Shown one piece after another: positions 57,827 through 64,000 of a DNA stretch of 64,000 bases; position 1 is the first letter of the stretch; every line of letters starts with the position of its first letter. The DNA lies in the NCBI RefSeq assembly GCF_014640615.1, contig NZ_BMHH01000014.1, positions 1 through 64,000 of the forward strand, written 5' to 3'. The translations under genes and the position numbers were made by a program. The stretch is from Paramesorhizobium endophyticum (GTDB taxonomy: Bacteria; Pseudomonadota; Alphaproteobacteria; Rhizobiales; Rhizobiaceae). The notes under the pieces were generated by a model, which was not told the DNA's origin, did no database searches, and saw only the letters and a program-made list of their open reading frames with translations.

Positions 57827-58837
57827 TCAGCGCCCCTCCATCTCTTTGGCCGCGTTGCGGATGTTCCAGATCATGATCGGCACTACGAGCACCATGATGA
57901 CGATGGCGATGGCCGCGCCGCGTCCGAAATCGCCGCCGCCCCGGAACATCCAGTCGAACATGAGGTTGGCGAGCACCTGCGTGTTCCATTGGCCGTTGGT
58001 CATTGCCAGCACGATGTCGAAAACCTTGAGGACGAGAATGGTGATCGTGGTCCACACCACGGCGATGGTGCCCCAGATCTGCGGCACCATGATCTTGAAA
58101 AAAATCTGCAAGGAATTCGCGCCGTCGATGACGGCGGCCTCGATGGTTTCCTCCGGAATTCCGCGCAGCGCCGCCGCGAGGATGACCATGGCAAAGCCGG
58201 TCTGGACCCAGATGAGGATGACCATCAGGAAAATGTTGTTCCAGAAAGGCAGTGTGATCCACGCCTCGGGTGTGCCGCCGAAATAAGTGACGACCGCGTT
58301 GAGAAGGCCGATCTGCGCCGTTCCTTCCGGGCGATAATCATAGACGAATTTCCAGATCACCGACGCGCCGACGAAGGAGATCGCCATCGGCATGAAGATC
58401 AGCGATCGGGCGATGTTACCCCACCATATCCGGTCCGTCAGCGCGGCGATGATCAGGCCGAGAAAGGTGGCGGCGGTGGGGACGATGAGAAGCCAGAGGA
58501 AATTGTTGAGGATCGACTGGCGAAATTCGCTGTCCCTGACCATCCACTGGAAATTGGCGAGGCCAACGAATTCCTGGCCATTTTTGCCATGGAAGCTGAG
58601 CCAGACCGATTCGATGACGGGATAGACGAGGTACAGGCCCAGCGCGAGAAGGGCGGGACCGAGGAACAGCCAGGGCCTCACCATATTGGCGATGCGCAAA
58701 TTGCGAACTTGGTTTTTGCCGCCGCGGCCCCTGGACGGAAATATCCGGTCGAGAGCCCAGTTGCTGGCGAAAAAATAGAGGGCGCAACCGGCGACCCCGG
58801 CTGCCATGGTCATGAGGGCGAAGAGAAGCTGCTGCAT
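57827..58837 (-). CDS. aglF: Alpha-glucoside importer permease AglF
   Basis: 336 residues, MalF type with BPD_transp_1 coupling motif EAAVIDGANSLQIFFKIMVPQ. The N-terminal membrane helix and linker (LFALMTMAAGVAGCALYFFASNWALDRIFPSRGRGG) and VRPWLFLGPALLALGLYLVYPV match AglF. It forms the channel with AglG. A palindromic repeat lies between this gene and aglE. Confidence 0.87.
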   Translation of the reverse strand: MQQLLFALMTMAAGVAGCALYFFASNWALDRIFPSRGRGGKNQVRNLRIANMVRPWLFLGPALLALGLYLVYPVIESVWLSFHGKNGQEFVGLANFQWMVRDSEFRQSILNNFLWLLIVPTAATFLGLIIAALTDRIWWGNIARSLIFMPMAISFVGASVIWKFVYDYRPEGTAQIGLLNAVVTYFGGTPEAWITLPFWNNIFLMVILIWVQTGFAMVILAAALRGIPEETIEAAVIDGANSLQIFFKIMVPQIWGTIAVVWTTITILVLKVFDIVLAMTNGQWNTQVLANLMFDWMFRGGGDFGRGAAIAIVIMVLVVPIMIWNIRNAAKEMEGR

Positions 58838-58864
58838 TCGGGTTGCTCCCTCCCGGTTGAGCGT

Positions 58865-59015
58865 CTTCCCTCCCTCTTGCGGGGAGGGTGGCCCGAAGGG
58901 CCGGGTGGGGGTGGTGACGGCTATACGCTAACGGCATGATCACAGCGCACTGCCTTTACCGCCCCCATCCGCCCGCTGATGCGGGCACCTTCCCCGCAAG
59001 GGGAAGGAGGGCGCC
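58865..59015. repeat. RIME/Bru-RS-like palindrome between aglE and aglF
   Basis: Left arm begins CTTCCCTCCCTCTTGCGGGG and the right arm ends CCCCGCAAGGGGAAGGAGGG; GGTGGGGGTGGTGAC and ACCGCCCCCATCC pair inside. It is of the same family as the element at 41425-41585 but with a different centre and inner blocks. It lies directly after the aglE stop in the direction of transcription. Confidence 0.8.
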
Positions 59016-60371
59016 TTACTTGATCGCGTCCCAGGAGGTCTGGACTTCCTTGGCCGCATCCTCAGCCGACTTGCCGCCGACATAATCGACCATGCCTTTC
59101 CAGAAGGCGCCCGCGCCGATCTTGCCTGGCATCATGTCCGAGGCGTCGAAGCGGAAAGTGGTCGCTTGCAGGAGGATATCGCCCTGCTTCTTCAGGGTAT
59201 CGTTGGCGTACGCCTCCGGATTGACGGTCTTGAGCGGCGTCAGGAAGCCGGATTGGGCCATCCACACTTCATGCGCGATGGGTGTTTTCAGGAAGTCGAT
59301 AAAGGCTCGCGCCGCGGGGCTGTCCTTGGTGATCATCGCCAGCGTGCCGGCGCCGAGGACCGGCTTTCCGAGATTTTCGCCGGCATAGGGCGGGAAATAG
59401 AAGAAGTCCGCGTCTTCTCCCAGCTTTGTGCCCTCGGGGAAAAAGGACGAGATGAACTGTGCCTGATGCATCATGTAGCATTTGGGCGGCAGCGCGAAGA
59501 GGCCGTTCGCGCCCTCGCGGAAATCCGTGGTCAGCACGCCTGCGGTGCCCCCGGCGACGAATTTCTCATTCCTGGCGAACCAGCCGAATTCCTCGATGGC
59601 CTTGATCACCGCCGGATCGGTGAAGGGAATCTCGTTGCTGACCCACTTGTCATAGGTTTCCGGCGAGGCGGTGCGCAGCATCATGTCTTCGACCCAGTCG
59701 GTTGCCGGCCAGCCGGTGGCGCCGCCTGAGCCGAGCGCGATGCACCAGGGCGTTTCGCCATTGGCGGCTATCTTCTCGGTAAGCGCTTTCAACTCCTCCA
59801 TCGTTTTGGGCACTTCATAGCCCGCATCCTCGAAATTCTCCGGGGAATACCAGACGAGCGATTTCAGATCCGCCTTATAAGGGAAGGCGTAGAACTGCGT
59901 CTTGCCGTCCTTGCCCTTGTACTGTCCGAGCTGCGTCCAGGAATCGCCCGCCGCGTAGTTGTCGCGGACGAATTTCTCCGTCTCCTCGCCGAGCGGCGTC
60001 AGCAGGCCCTTGGCGGCGAGATCGGCGATGAGGCCGGGCTGCGGCAGGACGGCGACATTGGGCGGGCTGCCGGCCTGCGTGTCGATGACGATCTGCTGTT
60101 CGTAATTTTCCGACGAGGAATAGTTGAGTTTCGCGCCGGTCGCCTCCTCGAAATAGGCAGCGACGGACTTGAACAGCGTCTCGTCCTCCCCGCGCCATGG
60201 GCCGAACACGGTCAGGCTCTGGCCTTTGAGATCGTGGGAGGATTTGAACTCCTCATAACTTTTCCAGTTGAACCGCTGGTCCTCGCCAGGCTTGAACTTC
60301 AGGTCTGCCGCATGAGCGGAAATGGCGGTCATGAGAGCCGCAGCAACACCCCAGAGAATTGTTCTTCGCAT
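59016..60371 (-). CDS. aglE: Alpha-glucoside-binding protein AglE
   Basis: 451 residues. Signal peptide MRRTILWGVAAALMTAISAHA, then family-1 solute-binding protein features: GQSLTVFGPWRGEDETLFKSVAAYFEEATGAKLNYSSSENYEQQIVIDTQAGSPPNVAVLPQPG and the DWVEDMMLRTASPETYDKWV region. Length and order aglE-F-G-K match the alpha-glucoside (sucrose, maltose, trehalose) importer of rhizobia. First gene of its operon, with a 20-bp LacI-type palindrome upstream. Confidence 0.87.
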   Translation of the reverse strand: MRRTILWGVAAALMTAISAHAADLKFKPGEDQRFNWKSYEEFKSSHDLKGQSLTVFGPWRGEDETLFKSVAAYFEEATGAKLNYSSSENYEQQIVIDTQAGSPPNVAVLPQPGLIADLAAKGLLTPLGEETEKFVRDNYAAGDSWTQLGQYKGKDGKTQFYAFPYKADLKSLVWYSPENFEDAGYEVPKTMEELKALTEKIAANGETPWCIALGSGGATGWPATDWVEDMMLRTASPETYDKWVSNEIPFTDPAVIKAIEEFGWFARNEKFVAGGTAGVLTTDFREGANGLFALPPKCYMMHQAQFISSFFPEGTKLGEDADFFYFPPYAGENLGKPVLGAGTLAMITKDSPAARAFIDFLKTPIAHEVWMAQSGFLTPLKTVNPEAYANDTLKKQGDILLQATTFRFDASDMMPGKIGAGAFWKGMVDYVGGKSAEDAAKEVQTSWDAIK

Positions 60372-60488
60372 CGAATGTCCTCCCCTCTTCGATCCACAAG
60401 ATTAAGGACATATTGTCCGCAACCGAAAGTCAATGCAACGGCCGAAGAATGGTTCCCAAGCGAAGCCGACATTTTGCTACGCCGCAAA

Positions 60489-60508
60489 AATCTGTAACGT
60501 TACAGATT
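60489..60508. promoter_or_regulatory. LacI-type operator upstream of aglE
   Basis: AATCTGTAACGTTACAGATT, a perfect 20-bp palindrome with the central CG typical of LacI-family operators. It is 118 bp upstream of the aglE start. AglR, the usual regulator of agl genes in rhizobia, is a LacI-family protein; none is present in this window. Confidence 0.75.
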
Positions 60509-60645
60509 CAGGAGCAGCGCATATGCAGCAAATTGCCTTGGAAAATTTATTCAATAATTTCAACATATAATGGGAAAATTGCGTTCAAAACGCCTTTCAA
60601 AGCCAATTCTTCCCTTGCATGTGCGGCTGTTTTCAATACGATAAC

Positions 60646-60659
60646 CTGAAACGTTTCAG
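60646..60659. promoter_or_regulatory. LacI-type operator upstream of the glucose/mannose-type operon
   Basis: CTGAAACGTTTCAG, a perfect 14-bp palindrome with central CG, 20 bases before the ATG of the plus-strand binding-protein gene. Its centre AACGTT equals that of the site at 60489-60508, so one or two related LacI-family proteins may act on both operons. Confidence 0.7.
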
Positions 60660-60678
60660 ATTTTGGGAGGATCATCGG

Positions 60679-61920
60679 ATGCGTTATGGTTTGATTGCGG
60701 CTTTGTCCGCTTCGGTTGCATTTTCCAGCATTTCGCTTGCGCAGGCGGCCGACCTTGAGGTCACCCATTGGTGGACCTCGGGCGGTGAAGCCGCTGCTGT
60801 TAAGGTGTTGGCGGAAGAGTTCAACAAGCTCGGTGGCGACAAATGGGTGGATGGCGCGCTGGCCGGCAGCGGCAGCGGTGCGCGTCCGATCATCGTCAGC
60901 CGTATTCTCGGGGGCAACCCGATGGGGGCTACCCAGCTTAACCATGGCCGCCAGGCAGAAGAACTGGTGCAGGCGGGCCTGATGACTGACCTTACCGAAC
61001 TTGCGGAAAAGGAAGGCTGGCGGAATTTCATTCGCCCCTCCAGCCTGCTCGACTCCTGTACCTTTGAGGGCAAGCTCTATTGCGTGCCACTCAACATCCA
61101 TTCCTGGGACTGGATGTGGACCAATCCGGAGGCCTTTAAGAAGGCGGGCGTCGAGCCGCCGAAGAACTGGGAGGAGTTCGTCGCCGCCGCGCCGAAGCTC
61201 AAGGAAAAAGGCATCACGCCGTTGGCGACCGGCGATGGCTGGCAGGTGAGCGGCATGTTCAACGTGATGACGGCTTCCCTTGGCGGCAAGGACCTTTATT
61301 TGAAGGTCAACAAGGACAAGGACCCCGAAGCCTTGCGCGGCCCGGAATTCAAGAAGGTCATCCAGGCGCTCGCCGATGCGCGTTCCTTCGCCGATCCCGG
61401 TTATGTCGGACGCTCGTGGAACGAGGCGACCAACATGGTCATGACCGGCAAGGCAGGCGGCCAGATCATGGGCGACTGGGCGCAGGGTGAGTTTACGTCC
61501 GCCGGCAAGGTCGCGGGCAAGGATTATGACTGCCTCCCGGGACTCGGCGATCACCCCGTGGTGGAATCCGGCGGCGATGCCATCTATTTCCCCAAGAACA
61601 AGGATCCTGAAGTCACCAAGGCGCAGCTGAAGCTCGCCAGCATGCTGGTTTCGAAGCAGGTGCAGGTTGCCTTCAATCTTGCCAAGGGATCGATCCCGAT
61701 CCGAGGTGATATCGACATGGCTTCCGCCAGCTCCTGCATGAAGAAGGGCATCGAGCTTCTCAAAAACCAGGACAATATCATCCCTTCCGGCGATCAGTTG
61801 CGCGCGCCGGACACGCAGGGCCAGATCGAGAGCCTGATGGCGGAATTCTTCTCCAATCCTGACATGACCGTCGACGACATGCAGGAGCGCTTCGCCGAGA
61901 TCATGGAATCCGCTCACTAA
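60679..61920 (+). CDS. Glucose/mannose-type extracellular binding protein (GtsA-like)
   Basis: Start at ATG 60679 after TTTTGGGAGG; 413 residues. Signal peptide MRYGLIAALSASVAFSSISLAQA. The N-terminal block LEVTHWWTSGGEAAAVKVLAEEFNKLGGDKWVDGALAGSGSGARPII and NIHSWDWMWTNPEAFKKAGVEPP match GtsA/GlcE-type glucose-binding proteins. Two permeases and an ATPase follow, the standard set. I infer import of glucose, mannose or a similar hexose. Confidence 0.86.
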   Translation: MRYGLIAALSASVAFSSISLAQAADLEVTHWWTSGGEAAAVKVLAEEFNKLGGDKWVDGALAGSGSGARPIIVSRILGGNPMGATQLNHGRQAEELVQAGLMTDLTELAEKEGWRNFIRPSSLLDSCTFEGKLYCVPLNIHSWDWMWTNPEAFKKAGVEPPKNWEEFVAAAPKLKEKGITPLATGDGWQVSGMFNVMTASLGGKDLYLKVNKDKDPEALRGPEFKKVIQALADARSFADPGYVGRSWNEATNMVMTGKAGGQIMGDWAQGEFTSAGKVAGKDYDCLPGLGDHPVVESGGDAIYFPKNKDPEVTKAQLKLASMLVSKQVQVAFNLAKGSIPIRGDIDMASASSCMKKGIELLKNQDNIIPSGDQLRAPDTQGQIESLMAEFFSNPDMTVDDMQERFAEIMESAH

Positions 61921-61930
61921 GGTGAAGGAC

Positions 61931-61956
61931 GGGCGCGCGTTTCCGTAATCGCGCCC
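61931..61956 (+). terminator. Hairpin after the glucose-type binding-protein gene
   Basis: GGGCGCG / CGCGCCC with a 12-nt loop, 11 bases after the stop and 25 bases before the permease start. Modest stem, no T run; same placement as the hairpins after the other binding-protein genes. Confidence 0.55.
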
Positions 61957-61980
61957 CCAAGCATTTCGGGGAGACCGCCG

Positions 61981-62937
61981 ATGGCTGGCAGAAGCCTGCT
62001 TTTCCGCAATCTTAACGCCAAGGTGGCCGCGCTGCCGATGATCGCGACGGTGCTCGTGGTCTTTATCGGCTGCACGCTGTGGACCGTGCTCTATTCCTTC
62101 ACGTCCTCGCGCTCGCTGCCGATGCTGAATTTCGTCGGCTTCGACCAGTATACGCGGCTGTTCGGCGCGTCGCGCTGGGAAGTTTCGATCAAGAACCTTG
62201 CGATCTACGGGATTTTGTCACTGATTTTTTCCCTCGTCATCGGGTTCCTCCTCGCTGCGTTCATGGATCAGAAGATCCGCTTCGAGAACGCCTTCCGCAC
62301 GATCTTCCTCTATCCCTTTGCGCTGTCGCACATCGTCACCGGCCTCGTCTGGCAATGGATATTGAACCCGCTCGGCATCGAGAAGGTTGTGCGGGATTTG
62401 GGCTTCGAGAGCTTCAGCTTCGCGCTTCTCTCCAACCGCAATCTGGCGATCTATGCCATCGTCATCGCGGGGCTGTGGCAGGGAACGGGCCTCGTCATGG
62501 CGCTGATGCTGGCGGGCTTGCGCAATATCGATGAGGAAATCTGGAAGGCCGCGCGGGTCGACGGTATTCCCACATGGAAGACCTATGTCTTCGTCGTCAT
62601 TCCGATGATGCGCCCGGTCTTCATCACAACACTGGTGTTGATCGCGACGGGCATCGTCAAGCTCTACGACATAGTCGTCGCCATGACCAATGGCGGGCCG
62701 GGCATCTCCACGGAAGTTCCGGCGAAATATGTCTACGATTTCATGTTCGGCTGGGCCAATCTCGGCCAGGGGCTCGCCGCCTCTACCGTCATGCTCACCA
62801 CCGTGCTGATCATCCTCGTTCCCTGGGCGATGCTGGAGTTCGGCGGAAAGAAGGGTGAACGCCGTCAGATCGCCAGGTTTCTCCCTCGACGGAAAGTGGT
62901 GCTAGAGCTAGGCGCCAAGAAAGCAGGGAGGGCCTGA
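61981..62937 (+). CDS. Sugar ABC permease (MalF type) of the glucose-type importer
   Basis: 318 residues. BPD_transp_1 with about six membrane segments; coupling motif KAARVDGIPTWKTYVFVVIPMM preceded by GLRNIDEEIW. A basic C-terminal tail GGKKGERRQIARFLPRRKVVLE. It overlaps or abuts the next permease gene by 1 bp spacing. Confidence 0.88.
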   Translation: MAGRSLLFRNLNAKVAALPMIATVLVVFIGCTLWTVLYSFTSSRSLPMLNFVGFDQYTRLFGASRWEVSIKNLAIYGILSLIFSLVIGFLLAAFMDQKIRFENAFRTIFLYPFALSHIVTGLVWQWILNPLGIEKVVRDLGFESFSFALLSNRNLAIYAIVIAGLWQGTGLVMALMLAGLRNIDEEIWKAARVDGIPTWKTYVFVVIPMMRPVFITTLVLIATGIVKLYDIVVAMTNGGPGISTEVPAKYVYDFMFGWANLGQGLAASTVMLTTVLIILVPWAMLEFGGKKGERRQIARFLPRRKVVLELGAKKAGRA

Positions 62938-62938
62938 G

Positions 62939-63859
62939 ATGGCGAACGCAACAATGGTTCAGGAACATACACGCTCCCATGCGGAGCCGTGGGGCACGCG
63001 ACCCAAGCGGATGTTCTCGCCCCGGACCGTCATGGTCTATGGCGTCCTGATCGTATCGGCGCTCTATTACCTGCTGCCGCTCTATGTGATGGTGATGACC
63101 TCGCTGAAGGGCATGCCGGAAATCCGGCTCGGCAATATCTTCGCTCCGCCGGTCGAAGTCACCTTCGAACCGTGGGTGAAGGCGTGGAGCCAGGCCTGCA
63201 CCGGCCTTTATTGCGAGGGCATTCGCACCGGCTTCTGGAACTCGGTGAAGATCACCATTCCAAGCGTGATCATCTCCGTCCTCATCGCCTCGGTGAATGG
63301 CTATGCGCTCTCCAACTGGAAGTTCAGGGGATCCGAAGTCTTCTTCACCATCCTGCTTTTCGGCGCGTTCATACCCTATCAGGTGATGCTCTATCCGCTC
63401 GTCATCATCACGCGTGAGTTGGGCATTTTCGGCACGCTCTCCGGGATCGTCGTCATCCACACCATCTTCGGCATGCCGATTCTGACGCTGCTCTTCCGCA
63501 ATTACTTCGCAGCGCTGCCACCAGAACTGTTCAAGGCTGCGCGGGTGGACGGGGCGGGCTTCTGGCGCATCTTTCTGCAGATCATGCTGCCGATGTCGCT
63601 GCCGATCTTCGTCGTCGCCATCATCCTGCAGGTGACCGGCATATGGAACGACTTCCTGTTCGGCGTGATCTTCGCGGGCACGCAGAATTTCCCGATGACC
63701 GTGCAGCTCAACAACGTCGTGAACTCGGTTCAGGGCGTCAAGGAATACAATGTCAACATGGCCGCGACGATCCTCACGGGCGCGGTGCCGCTTCTCATCT
63801 ATTTCTTCTCCGGCCGCTATTTCGTCCGGGGCATTGCGGCGGGAGCGGTGAAGGGATGA
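62939..63859 (+). CDS. Sugar ABC permease (MalG type) of the glucose-type importer
   Basis: 306 residues. BPD_transp_1; coupling motif KAARVDGAGFWRIFLQIMLPM, NYFAALPPELF upstream of it and the ending GRYFVRGIAAGAVKG. An insertion with Cys (WSQACTGLYCEGIRTGFWNS) in the first periplasmic loop is typical of the GtsC-like group. Confidence 0.88.
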   Translation: MANATMVQEHTRSHAEPWGTRPKRMFSPRTVMVYGVLIVSALYYLLPLYVMVMTSLKGMPEIRLGNIFAPPVEVTFEPWVKAWSQACTGLYCEGIRTGFWNSVKITIPSVIISVLIASVNGYALSNWKFRGSEVFFTILLFGAFIPYQVMLYPLVIITRELGIFGTLSGIVVIHTIFGMPILTLLFRNYFAALPPELFKAARVDGAGFWRIFLQIMLPMSLPIFVVAIILQVTGIWNDFLFGVIFAGTQNFPMTVQLNNVVNSVQGVKEYNVNMAATILTGAVPLLIYFFSGRYFVRGIAAGAVKG

Positions 63860-64000
63860 TGCTGATGAAGACCGATACAAACTCCGGCACGAGCGTTTCG
63901 ATCCGGGACCTGTCGCTGAATTTCGGCACGGTCAATGTGTTGAAAAAGCTCGATCTCGACATAAGCGAAGGCGAGTTCCTCGTGCTGCTCGGGCCCTCCG
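63859..64000 (+). CDS. MalK/UgpC-type ABC ATPase, N-terminal part (cut by window end)
   Basis: The first 47 codons are present, from ATG 63859 (overlapping the permease stop by one base) or ATG 63865. They read ...SVSIRDLSLNFGTVNVLKKL, then DLDISEGEFLVLLGPS, which stops one step before the rest of Walker A. This is the start of a MalK-type ATPase that would complete the glucose-type importer. Confidence 0.85.
   Translation, partial: MLMKTDTNSGTSVSIRDLSLNFGTVNVLKKLDLDISEGEFLVLLGPS

Noticed and set aside
60547-61917. A 456-codon antisense frame across the glucose-type binding-protein gene
   Set aside because: Shadow of a gene with a clear signal peptide and family motifs.

Overview
This window is GC-rich alphaproteobacterial DNA that most resembles the Brucella/Ochrobactrum group (Rhizobiales/Hyphomicrobiales). 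The grounds are the complete ery erythritol locus in its Brucella/Rhizobium form, the infA-maf-yacG housekeeping block, agl-type alpha-glucoside transport genes and RIME/Bru-RS-like palindromic intergenic repeats. Most of the window is a chain of plant-carbohydrate catabolic operons, each with its own ABC importer and regulator.

Left part (1-17.5 kb): an IS66-family remnant is followed by a minus-strand operon (DUF2291 protein, eryEFG-type ABC importer, DeoR regulator, FGGY kinase, GlpD-like FAD dehydrogenase). It is divergent, across an 809-bp regulatory gap, from eryA-eryB-eryC-eryD-eryR-eryH-eryI. The plus-strand operon takes erythritol to D-erythrose 4-phosphate. The minus-strand operon carries a second kinase/dehydrogenase pair of unknown substrate.

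17.5-30 kb: a FadR-family regulator is divergent from what looks like a complete oxidative D-apiose pathway: RuBisCO-like OiaX, DUF1537 kinase OiaK, oxidoisomerase ApnO, a ribose-type ABC importer with a second DUF2291 protein, D-apiose dehydrogenase ApsD and lactonase ApnL. An LysR regulator and an MFS carrier follow.

31.7-44.5 kb: a minus-strand operon joins a TauABC/SsuABC-type importer to a sugar-acid dehydratase (IlvD/EDD family) and an RraA-family putative aldolase, with a GntR regulator opposite. After a broken ABC-ATPase fragment comes a plus-strand operon that joins a FadR-type regulator and a Cys/Met-metabolism PLP enzyme to a sugar-type ABC importer.

45-55.5 kb: a three-subunit FAD/3Fe-4S/triheme sugar or polyol dehydrogenase (gluconate-2-dehydrogenase type), then a gene-poor stretch, tRNA-Pro(CGG), infA, maf, yacG, a Gfo/Idh oxidoreductase, tRNA-Phe(GAA), several small envelope proteins, a glutathione S-transferase and an Xre-RES toxin-antitoxin pair.

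55.5-64 kb: aglEFGK alpha-glucoside importer genes (no alpha-glucosidase gene between them) are divergent from a glucose/mannose-type importer that runs off the window. The shared promoter gap holds two LacI-type palindromes.

A theme across the window is that all six substrate-binding-protein genes that precede other operon genes are followed within about 55 bases by a strong inverted repeat, suggesting uniform control of binding-protein expression at the mRNA level.
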